NCBI GenBank assembly: GCA_026770025.1
Contig: JAMXDE010000039.1
Location: 434,001-498,000, forward strand
Source of the DNA: Craspedostauros australis
Taxonomy: Eukaryota > Bacillariophyta > Bacillariophyceae > Mastogloiales > Achnanthaceae
Direction: 5' to 3'
Length of the DNA stretch: 64,000 nucleotides
Part shown: piece by piece, positions 52,215-61,407 of the stretch
Position numbering within the stretch: the first letter of the stretch is position 1
How the letters are laid out: every line of letters starts with the position of its first letter
Position numbers and translations under genes: made by a program
The notes under the pieces: generated by a model
What the model saw: the letters and a program-made list of their open reading frames with translations, nothing else
What the model was told of the DNA's origin: nothing
The model's database searches: none

Positions 52215-53202
52215 GATGCTGATTGATACTGATGGGTAGATGGAGATGAGTAGTATGGATGGAAGTGAACTGGGCAAGAGGAGGGAAAGAAGGCGACTAT
52301 ACACACGCTGCATGAGCATGTAACAAACACAGCACACCACCGCGAAAAGCAAATGCTGATTCTGTGCCGAAATGTGAGGAGATTTGTGACATGTGACGAG
52401 AGTCAATTTGAATTTGAATTTTAACACCTGTAAACGGATACTTATGTCAAAAACGTGTTCGAATAGATCAAACAATGACGTCGCTGAAATGTCAAATTCC
52501 GTACGCAACCCGTCAAAAAATGTCCTTTCCCGAACGTGTCTGGGCACATTGCGTTGTTTGCATCGGAAAAGCTAATAAATGTCGTCCTGCCATCACGGAG
52601 CAGCGTGCATATTCGACCAAGTGGACCGTAAATGTACAAAGCTCCATAAAACTTAAAATAAGACATTAAAGCAAAATCGGGCGACGCTATGATTCTTATA
52701 ATTTTTCTAGTTTATTAATATGTGGGTGGTTTGGTTTAAAGCCCCGTAAGTTCCCACCATCCCAGGACCGACTGTAGGTCCTGTCACTCAAGTGGCTCCT
52801 AATCTGCATGCCGCTGAACATGTTCACTCCAGTCCCGCAGTTCAGATTCAATTCACGAGTACTTCAGGCTCGATAAGCGATAAGATGGCAGTAAGAAGCA
52901 TAACACTTAAACATAATCGTTGGAAAGCTTTGCTCAAGATCTTTCGAAAGATGTGAAGAAAGTGGTATTGTGCACGTAGAGTTGTCGTCAAGAGATAGTA
53001 GAGTATCATCGTTGCTAACCTCTGGACGAGTTTTCACTTGCGGAACTCCATGCAGCATGAAGTACAATAACAAGCTTAACACACATTGTACAAAATGTAA
53101 CTACAATACACAGAGTGCATGTGGCGCCACCTAGTTTGAATACTTCCCCTTGGTCAAGTACGAGTAGTCTGGAAGAGTCTCTGGTGCGTGTACGTAGAGA
53201 GG
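52215..53202. other. Spacer between the hypothetical gene and the ACAD gene
   Basis: Upstream region of the 52214 start and 3' region of the acyl-CoA dehydrogenase. AT-rich around 52640-52740. No gene seen. Confidence 0.5.
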
Positions 53203-55063
53203 TTACAATTTGCTCTTTTGAAATTGCCTGATCTCCATCCGTGCCACAGATCGTTGATGCACGGCATCAGGTCCATCGGCGATGCGCAAGGTGCGGAGCA
53301 ACGCCAAGCTGCGCGCGAGGACGTGGTCGCTGCAAACGCCAGCGCCACCGAACACCTGCACGGCCCGGTCGACGATGCCGTACGTCAATCGAGGCACGGC
53401 GACCTTAATGGCAGCGATCTTGGCCCTTGCGGATTTGGGTCCGATGTTGTCCATGTCTGCTTGTGTGGAGACAGGAAGGGAGAGCGAAGTGTATCACGTG
53501 AGATGATGATGCGTATGTGACGAAAGTGCGACATGGGGTCAATGTCAGCACTTGTTTGCTGGGTGATGTCCATGCTCGTCCAGTTCAATCAAGGAGAGCA
53601 CAGCACAGCGCAACGTATCGCAATGGGAATGTGGACAACACGCTTCAAATACAATTACCGACACGCTTGCAACACAACACAACACGAAGGAAGATGACCG
53701 AAGGAGGAACTTACCAGCTGCGCAATCCAATGTCAGCAAACGAGCCGCGTTGAGATCGGAAACGGAGTCAGAAATCATCTCCTGCGTGCCGCCGTGCTCC
53801 CAAAGGTACTTGCCGAAAGTCTTGCGTTCCATGCTTCGGTTGAGCATGAGCTCGTAGCATCGTTTGGCTGTGTCAGTGTCGTTGTCATTGTCGTTGTGAT
53901 TGGTGTGTACAAATGGGATGTTACATACCAACATGAATGTGTCAGAGACAAAGATGTTAGCAATACAAGTTGGAGCGAATGGTGTCGACGGAGCAAAGAG
54001 CCGACAATTGGCATCTGCTATCTCATCTGCTGCCATCTCCTGGCACAATTCACCCCTGCACACGCTCGCGCACTGTCGCTCAACAAGCCTGCACAGCACA
54101 GCACAGCATTCACTCACCCATCCCAATTGCCCTCATGCAATGATGAATTCGGCCTGGCCCCAACCTCGCCTGAGCAACGCGGAATCCGCTACCCTCGCCA
54201 AGAATGAGATGCTCCGATGACAGCTTGACCCCGTCCAGCACGACCTCCGCATGTCCGAATGGCGCATCGTCATACCCAAAAACAGTCAACGGCCGCACCA
54301 CCTTGACCTGCGGATGCGGCATGGGGACCAAGACGATGGTGTGTGCACCATGCCGGTTGTCTCCTGATGCTGCTGGCTGTCCCTTGCCTTGGTGTTGCTG
54401 CTTCAAGGACGGATGCGAATAATCCATCTTTGCCACGACCAAAGCGAATCGACATCGCGGATCCATGGCACCCGTGCTCCACCACTTCCTCCCCTGCAAC
54501 ACGTACTCGACCTTACCGGTCGATGGAGATATGATCTTCGTCAACCTTGTCTCCAAGTTGGTGGGATCGCTGCTGGCAACATCGGGCTCCGTCATGAGGA
54601 ACGCCGATCGGATCGTGCCTTCCATCAACGGAACGAGATAATCGCGCTGCTGCTGCGGCGTCCCGAACTCCAGCAACACCTCCATGTTTCCCGTGTCCGG
54701 CGCACCAGAGTTGCAGGCCTGCGGTGCCAACTCGGGCGACCGTCCCAGGCTCTCGCACATGATGCCGTACTCGCGGTACGACAAGGCCAACGCAGGCCCG
54801 AGATCCTTGCGCGGCAAGTGCGGCAGCAACCGCGGTGGCAGGAAGATATTCCAGATCCCCATGGCCTTGGCCTTCTGCTGCAGGTCCGCCAGGCACGGTG
54901 GGATGGCGTCCATCGTCCAACGGTCCTTGCCATGGCGGTGCTTCATGTGCTCCTCGTACAGCGCTTCGGCGGGGATGACATGGTTCTCGACGAACGCATC
55001 CACCTTGGCCTTCAGTTCTTGCACTTCTGGGCGCAGCTGCGTCAATGAGTTCGTGGTTGTCAT
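53203..55063 (-). CDS. Acyl-CoA dehydrogenase, ACAD10/11-like, with peroxisomal signal SKL
   Basis: Three exons: 55063-54118, 53867-53715 and 53456-53203, introns of 250 and 258 bp with GTGAGT/CAG and GTAAGT/CAG borders, both in phase 1; 450 aa. FAD flavoprotein that introduces a 2,3 double bond into acyl-CoA. Seen: FLMTEPDVASSDPTN (FAD/substrate loop, about 145-160), GRKWWSTGAMDPR, GPGRIHHCMRAIGMA across the first splice, IKVAVPRL and VFGGAGV near the end. The ADG of ADGPDAVH corresponds to the catalytic base position; the following residue, usually Glu in PDEVH, is Ala. The C-terminus is exactly SKL, a PTS1 signal, so peroxisomal beta-oxidation is likely. The start at 55063 is the first Met of the conserved part; an upstream leader exon is possible. 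Confidence 0.9.
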
Positions 55064-55732
55064 CTTGTCTACGAATGCGGATGCGGATACGGGGATTGTG
55101 CTGTGCTGTGGTTGCGAGTATGAGCACAGTATGGGTACGGGTATGAGTGCTTCGCGACTCCTGCAGAGTACCTCGTCTTGTTTGTCGACGATGATGAGAT
55201 TGTGCGCACCTGGAAAGCGGAGAAGAGGAAGAAGAAAGGAAAGCGCATTCGTGTGCAACAAGTTTGTGCGTTTTGTTGAAGTAAGGGTACAGAAACAGAC
55301 TCACAACGAAACCAAGACAACGTGGTTGAGGTTCCAACCTCGTCATCCCGTTTTGGCGAAACCATCCACGATCGATGCGCCGCAACATTTGAGAACCGCA
55401 CAAAGACGAGTACACGTTGAGCATAGTATGCAGAAACTACATCGTTCTTGACCTAACTTAACTTGATTACAAGAGTAGAGTAAAATCGCACCTGCACAAC
55501 GACGCAGGACTTCAGCTATTGTATCATTGATTGCCTTCCATCGTTATCCTTGTCCTTTTCGATCTCCGTTCCCCATGGTAGCACCATATTTGTGGTGAAG
55601 TAGTGCACGAGCTAAGTGCTTCGTTGTGCGTGCGCGCGTGGGGTTGCTCCGACATGAATTCCACGAGTTATGATAAGCAGGGAACCGTGGGATACACTCG
55701 CAGGTATCGCAATATACGAAGAGCAGAGCGCC
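55064..55732. other. Upstream region of ACAD and 3' region of the aquaporin gene
   Basis: A minus-strand frame from 55424 (MLNVYSSLCGSQMLRRIDRG), a possible presequence, ends near a GTGAGT at about 55301, and a pyrimidine-rich acceptor ending ctttccag lies near 55211. The phases do not join to the ACAD frame, so I do not include it. Confidence 0.3.
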
Positions 55733-56981
55733 TTACGAGCTCTTGACCTTGGGTGCCGCCACCTTCTTGCTGCCCATCAATGGACCGATTGGCATCTTGA
55801 CACCGAAGATGGTACCGCCGGCGACGATGGCGTAGGAGATGCTGGCAAGGATGGCGGCGACAACCGGTGCCACCCAGTAGACGAAGTAATGCTGATGATC
55901 GCTCGGCATTTCGTACTTGTTGCCGACGCCGAAGGTATCCCATGCAGTGGCGAGCATGGGGTTCATGGCTGGTCCGGCGGTTGGGTACACCTCGATCAGC
56001 ACGCGGATGGCGACGGCCGTCAGGAATTGCTTGATGAGGTAATGGTGCTTTCCGAAGTGCATTCGCCAGTTGAGCTGTGAGCGCGTGCAGTTGCGAAATG
56101 TGTCAAGATTGCGTGATGACCGTACGTGGTGTATCGTGTTGCATTGCATTGCGTTACGATGCATTCATTGTAGTGAATCGAATCGAATTGAATTTGATTG
56201 TGGATATCCCCATGCGTTGCAATGAATGAGACAACAACCCAGTCGTTGAAGGAGTGAAGAAATGAATGACAATGAGAGTTCGTCACATCGGTGTGAGTTG
56301 TCAAAATCAATTTTCTTGTCAACATCACAGCGACAATGAAAGTGCAACGCACAGATGAATTCCGTGTCCAGCATACTCAAAGCAGCAATTCAGATAAATC
56401 ACAGTGGCACTTGTACGAGCACGAATGTGCCAACCACAATGCACAATGCACAATGCACAACTTACAATGTAAATGGCCCACAGAAGGATGTAGGTGGAGA
56501 AGAATTCCGAAAGCGTGGCCTCAACGGGTTCATCGCGCGTGCTGCTGAATTCGGGTCCGCCAAACGGCGTCATCTCGAACGACTCGGAGATGGCCTGGAA
56601 CAGTGGGAAGGACACGAGTCCACCACCCATCTGTCCAGCGACGCGCACGAATGCCTCGGTGTAGCTGCATTCGCCCAACGCCCACATGGATGCCGTGACG
56701 GCAGGGTTGACCTGCTGCCCACCTCCGAAGTAGTCGGCGGCGATGACACCGACGGCATGGAATCCCCAGGCCACGTACATGTCATCCTGGCCGATCCATT
56801 TGCCGGCCGAGAATGTGAAGGCGATCATGAGGATGGATCCCACGAACTCATCGAAGTACACCTTGATGTGCTTGCCTTCACCGATGAAGGCGGCGGCGAC
56901 GCTCAGCACGATGCCGGGCGGGAGGTACTCCAGCGCATGCGTGAAGACGTTGTACAAGTCAATGACAAATGATTCGACCAT
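55733..56981 (-). CDS. Aquaporin / MIP-family channel (285 aa)
   Basis: Two exons: 56981-56466 and 56074-55733; intron of 391 bp, GTAAGT...CAG, phase 0. Six hydrophobic segments in two halves. First pore motif NPA at residues 92-94 (QQVNPAVTAS); second is NPM at 210-212 (GPAMNPMLATAW), in place of the usual NPA. Membrane-embedded channel for water or small neutral solutes; the altered second motif may change selectivity (inference). N-terminus MVESFVIDLYNVFTHALEYL has no plastid-type leader. The C-terminus is short and basic (GSKKVAAPKVKSS). Related MIPs with non-NPA second boxes exist in algae and plants (SIP and XIP types), but I cannot assign a subfamily. Confidence 0.85.
56433..56460 (-). 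repeat. Heptamer repeat at the intron donor of the aquaporin gene
   Basis: Three to four copies of cacaatg/gcacaat, starting a few bases inside the intron. Confidence 0.7.
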
Positions 56982-58097
56982 CTTTGCTGTTGATTTGCGT
57001 CGTATGGCTGTGACTACTGATGAAGTTGTCCTGTTGCTGCTTCAATGTGAGGAATGGGAGAGTTGAGTAGATGAGAGTAGATTCGTTGTGGAGGTGTGGT
57101 GCTTTGTGTTGGAGCGCAATTGGCGACGAACGCAAACAAAGAAGAAGAAAACGGAGGGTGATAGGCGCGTCGTGTCACGTCACGTCATGTCATGTCATGT
57201 CATTGAATGAGCCCGGATACGAACACGAAGCGTTGTGTGGTGGAGTTGTGCGTTGCGTTGTGACGTCTCCCAGCCGTTTGTATGTCGCACGTTGTGACGT
57301 GGAAGGTATCTTATCGCTGACATGACGCGACAAGTTTGTCTGTCGTCGTACGCGGATAAGTCTACATCAACTATGATCGTAGACTATCAGTGGAGATTAG
57401 ATATCAGGGTACTGTGTAGCTCGTAGGTATGGACGTATGCGTGGCATAGACGCAGCTTGAATCAATACAGTGCAATCCAAAGTAAGACAGATCAAGGCAG
57501 AGCGAAGATCGACAAGCTGAGAATGCCCTGCTGCAACAACTGTTTGCGTTGAGACCCAACGAGCACTTTGAAATCAAGAGGCAAGGTTAGCTGATAGCAT
57601 TCATGCTCCCAGAGAGTGCGGCTCGCCATACGTTTGCTGCATCCACCAAGCTCGTATCTCGTTTGAGTGTGCGTTGATGAATTCGATGCTAGCTTTATCA
57701 TTTCCATCTTAGATTTGATGTGTATTCGTTGCTGTTTGTCCTCTGATTTTCGGGTTCTGCACTGCTGCGTTGCTGCCTTGGTTGATTGGTGAGTTGCATA
57801 GCATACTTGGAGGCAAACAAGCATGTCGCGCTCCGCATGCTCCATTTTAAAGCACGACAGTACGTCCACGTGAACAGAGTGTTGCGCGATTGCAACTGGA
57901 GTTGCAGCTGCAGTTGCTGCCGTCGTCATATTTCGATGCCGCGCTATGCACAGTCTGCGCCATCTGGTGCTGTGCTGTGCTGTGCTGTGCTCCGTATTAC
58001 TGTTTGCGACATCTCCTTCCCGAAGCTCTTCCATCTGCATGGTGCATGCATGTATGTATGTGGTCGAAGAATTGTAATTCCTCAATCATTCCTCAAT
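56982..58097. other. Aquaporin promoter region and spacer
   Basis: 57173-57204 holds seven tandem pentamers gtcac/gtcat. Two TGACGT half-CRE boxes follow at 57261-57266 and 57295-57300, 280-320 bp upstream of the aquaporin start. A (tgtgc)4 run is at about 57970-57990. No gene seen; the open frame 57492-58085 has no protein-like features. Confidence 0.45.
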
Positions 58098-58742
58098 TTA
58101 ATACAAGATGCCAGATCCGCCGAGCACCACGAGAACGCCGACAATACCGATGATGTACAGAATGACGTTGTCCTGCTTCTTGTTGGAGTCCAATCCAGTC
58201 GATGCCTCCCGGATCAAACGGTCTCTCATGGAATCCGAAATGCCTTGCTTGACGGGTGCAGAGTCCACCTGCGAATGCATCAATGCATGCAATCACGTAC
58301 GTACGTGTGGTCGTGGATGTGGACAACAATAGAAGGAAACACATAATTCGCGCGACGGATGAGTTTGGGCAATGGGCATGATGCTTTGAGACGCAAACGG
58401 CTGAACGAAACGAAACTGAGCAGGGCGGGGCAAAGCAAGTCGGACCAAGCCTTGTCGTGTTGAGAACCGCCATGCACGTGCACCAGCGATAATGATGGCA
58501 TCAGTTCGCATCCTCAAAGTTCCTCCCCCACACATTTCAATCGAACCCACCTCATCATCGTAGAAGGTTCCGTCGGCGGAGATCTTGCTCTTGACGTCCT
58601 CCTCCTTGTTGTCAGACATGCTCAGGGTTGGCAGTCTCTGGATGGGTGACGAGATGCTGCGTGCTCTTTGGTGGATGGCCGGCGAGAAGGCATTGGCGCG
58701 GAGGACGCAGACGACGAGAAGTGCGAGGAGTGTGCGAATCAT
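58098..58742 (-). CDS. Small plastid-targeted protein with C-terminal membrane segment (120 aa)
   Basis: Two exons: 58742-58551 and 58268-58098, intron of 282 bp (GTGGGT...CAG), phase 0. The signal peptide MIRTLLALLVVCVLRANA is followed by FSPAIHQRARS, the Phe-started motif of diatom plastid preproteins, and a Ser/Arg transit peptide ending about TLSMSD. The mature part is about 75 residues: acidic N-terminus (KEEDVKSKISADGTFYDDE), a basic helix (MRDRLIREASTG), then one hydrophobic segment (about residues 97-119) with GIVGVLVVLGGSGI at the extreme C-terminus. A tail-anchored thylakoid or envelope protein is inferred. Family not recognised. The spliced frame supports this strongly. Confidence 0.82.
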
Positions 58743-59541
58743 GGTGGATGTGATATGTTGGTATTGTGTTGCAGAGGAAGGATGCGTAGGGCAGAACGGA
58801 TGCGTTTGTGGAAGGCGAAGATTATGAGTCCCCTTGCGCAGTGTCTTGTGTGTTGCGTCTGATTGCGGTTGTGTTCGTATTCTCCTTTTGCTGTCTGACG
58901 TCTTTGTTCTGATTTGGTGCCTCGAGATTCACTGTTGTCACGATCTTGTTGATGACTCCGTTGATGCCAACGATCAGATTCGCGTCAGCGAGGTTTGGAT
59001 CGCTTGACACGGGCGCATGTCGCACCCAACCTTTGTTGCTCTGAGTTGGCGCCAAAATGGTCAGCGACCAGCATTTCGGCAAAATACGAGCTGCACGCAT
59101 GTCAAGGACGTCTATTGCTGAAGTGTTTGAGGTGTGGTACTCGGAGAGGATGGTGCTCTGCTCCAATCTATTGGTACCGTGCACAACCATCGCCAAAACC
59201 ACCCGCAAAGATGAAAGACGAGACAAACCTGCCCCGCAACAAGAGAACATTGGACATTCGCACATGAGACAACAGTTGCACTCCCATACTGGTAGGCAGC
59301 GAGCAGCATTGGTAGTCACACAAAGATCATCGACTCCGGTTGACGAATGGCTGTATAATTACGTGCAATTTCTCTCATTCTTTATCTACAACTAAAAGGA
59401 CAGAGATTTGGCTGTTGCTGTTGCTGTGAACGTGTTGATGCTTGGGAATTCGGATGTCACTGTCATCACCGATCGCATTGCATTGCATTCCATCCCAATT
59501 CGCTGTAGCTGCCGCTGCTAATAGAAGCGCGCGGTTGCGAT
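58743..59541. other. Spacer between the small plastid gene and chorismate mutase
   Basis: Promoter region of the 58742 gene and 3' region of chorismate mutase. One possible minus-strand exon is listed separately. Confidence 0.4.
58822..59319 (-). CDS. Hypothetical reading frame, 165 aa, doubtful
   Basis: A Cys-rich N-terminus followed by a more ordinary stretch (SDPNLADANLIVGINGVINK). It could be a real small gene or the exon of one; there is no family, signal or splice support. The Cys-rich start may be out-of-frame sequence. Confidence 0.2.
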   Translation of the reverse strand: MTTNAARCLPVWECNCCLMCECPMFSCCGAGLSRLSSLRVVLAMVVHGTNRLEQSTILSEYHTSNTSAIDVLDMRAARILPKCWSLTILAPTQSNKGWVRHAPVSSDPNLADANLIVGINGVINKIVTTVNLEAPNQNKDVRQQKENTNTTAIRRNTQDTAQGDS

Positions 59542-60678
59542 CTATTCGCAATCCTTGCTCATCCGATCGGGCGCGAATTGCGGAGGCGGCGTGCGGCCGC
59601 AGCGACGGAACAAGTACGCCACCTCAATGTCCTTCGTCAGCGGGATGATGATGTCGCGGTACACGCTCTCGACGATCGCCGGGCTGATCTTCTGCTTGCC
59701 GTCCCCGTCGGCATCGCCCAATGCCTCGATGGCCGCGACGACCGCGGATGCAGCAGCGGCCGCCACGATGGAAGTTGTGTCGCTGTCCGCCCTTGACGAT
59801 TCGATCGGCGGCAGAGATGCCAGCAGAGGCTCGTTGCCGTAGGTGGCCGCCTTCAAGCGGGCCCGGCGCAGCACCTTCGCCTCCACGACCTCGTTTGTCA
59901 GAAGCTTCATCACCCCGTCGGCATCGCCGGCATCCACCAGCGTCTGGTAACCTTTAGGATCGGATCGGTACTTGGACTCCGCGACGAACTTTCCGTAATG
60001 GACGCGACGGCTCAGCGCTTGCAGCACGGCGATATCGGCCAGCACGGTGGATCCGTACTGCTCATCGTCCCCCGACTGCGTGATGGATGGCACGATAGTA
60101 TCGATGTACTTTTGCAGCAGCACTGGGTTGAAGTTGACATCGCTGGCTCCACCCTCCGATGACAGCAAATCTTTGGGATAATCCAGCTCATCCAATGCGT
60201 CCAGGATGCCCTTGGACAGGCGTTCGGGGAAGAAGGGATGCTCCTCGGGCGACGTGTACCGCCTGGAGCTGCAGTGCAAGGCCTCCGTCCCCACCATCAT
60301 GTACTCCAGGAAGGACATGGGCTTGCCGCCATCATCGGCGATGCCGGGAGGAGTCCCCAGATCGCCCAGACCGCCGCTTTCGTAGACCACGTTGTTGCTG
60401 CGAAACGCTGCGCGTTCGATCAGGGCGAAGATGATGGTCTCCTCCTGACGGATCAGCGTGGAGCGGATGGAGTCCAACGACAGCACGTCCACCGTCTTGA
60501 CGAAGTCCGTGGTGTCCACGCCATTGGTATCAACGGATGCGGCGCTGCGGCTGCTGTTGGCTTGGCTGCTGGCATTCATGCGCGAACCCCAGACGATGGA
60601 TCCCTTCTGGAAGCCGTGGCAGCCATTGCTTGCGGCCAGCAGCATTGCTGCAAGCCACAGTGGAGACCGGATTCTCAT
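59542..60678 (-). CDS. Chorismate mutase, AroQ eukaryotic type, plastid-targeted (378 aa)
   Basis: Converts chorismate to prephenate, the branch point to Phe and Tyr. N-terminus MRIRSPLWLAAMLLAASNGC then HG|FQKG: signal peptide plus Phe at the cleavage site, the diatom plastid import signature. Core helix SLDSIRSTLIRQEETIIFAL and IERAAF holds the first active-site Arg. Next are YTSPEEHPFFPERL, then LADIAVLQALSRRVHYGKFV (about 225-245) and LLTNEVVEAKVLRRARLKAA with catalytic Lys/Glu positions, and a C-terminal DIIIPLTKDIEVAYLFRR. Size and layout match the fungal/plant enzyme with an extended leader and an Ala-rich insert (about 310-325). Single exon. Plastid location fits the shikimate pathway. 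Confidence 0.93.
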   Translation of the reverse strand: MRIRSPLWLAAMLLAASNGCHGFQKGSIVWGSRMNASSQANSSRSAASVDTNGVDTTDFVKTVDVLSLDSIRSTLIRQEETIIFALIERAAFRSNNVVYESGGLGDLGTPPGIADDGGKPMSFLEYMMVGTEALHCSSRRYTSPEEHPFFPERLSKGILDALDELDYPKDLLSSEGGASDVNFNPVLLQKYIDTIVPSITQSGDDEQYGSTVLADIAVLQALSRRVHYGKFVAESKYRSDPKGYQTLVDAGDADGVMKLLTNEVVEAKVLRRARLKAATYGNEPLLASLPPIESSRADSDTTSIVAAAAASAVVAAIEALGDADGDGKQKISPAIVESVYRDIIIPLTKDIEVAYLFRRCGRTPPPQFAPDRMSKDCE

Positions 60679-61407
60679 CCTGATGTGTTTGCGACTGCGA
60701 GTGGCGCAAGATGCCTCGCCTTGCTGTGCTGTTGTTGTTGCTGTAATCGTTGCGGGTGCGATGACGCTGCCGCTTCTCTTGTGCTCTGATGCTCTGATGC
60801 TCTGCCTTTGGAGGTTAGGGCTGGCAGTGAATGTGGATGCTGTGATGTGAATGTGGATGCTGTGATGTGATGTGGTGTGATGTGGTGCGGTGCGTACGGG
60901 TGATGCAGAAGTAGCGCCAATGGGCGAACCGATTTGTTCCGATTACAAGTACAAATGCGCTGAAGGAGGGGGTCCTCCAAATGTTATCACACCCACAATG
61001 GTCGTCTGTTGTTGGAGGTCTTGCGGTGTGGTGTGTGCCGATGCCGGCGGTTGTGGGGCAGTCCGTCGCGCCATGTCACGTCTCGTCACGCTCTCCAGAA
61101 AACAAACAAATGACACCATTCATGGCCTTTTCTCGTCCAACACGGTACTGGAATATACTAAATTGACAGTAATGTGGCAAAACCATTTGAAAGACTGGAA
61201 TATTTAGTCACGAGATCATTCTTCCGTCAGAATGGTTGTTTCGTCCAAAAGAGGGGAACAATCGTGGAGTCCTTCCAACGCAATTCCTGTATCCAAGATG
61301 GCGTTGCTTCCCCCCCTGAAATGGCGACGCGACGACGCTCCTCGGTTTGGCACCGTCCTCCATGATGCGCGAAGGTCGCACTCCACAATACGAGTACTAC
61401 ACTCATC
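60679..61407. promoter_or_regulatory. Divergent intergenic region between chorismate mutase and the FPGT-type gene
   Basis: 729 bp between two starts pointing apart, so it should carry both promoters. Contains a perfect 20-bp tandem duplication gtgaatgtggatgctgtgat at 60827-60846 and 60847-60866, followed by shorter gtgatgtg repeats to about 60890. No clear TATA box identified. Confidence 0.5.

Noticed and set aside
53794-55048. Plus-strand frames opposite the ACAD gene.
   Set aside because: The minus strand has a full family match with phase-consistent splice sites.
55261-55424. Upstream leader exon for ACAD starting at 55424.
   Set aside because: The donor at about 55301 is phase 0, whereas all visible acceptors before 55063 need phase 1 or 2.
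57492-58085. 197-aa minus-strand frame between aquaporin and the small plastid gene.
   Set aside because: Composition is irregular, with simple repeats (tgtgc) and no family or splice support.
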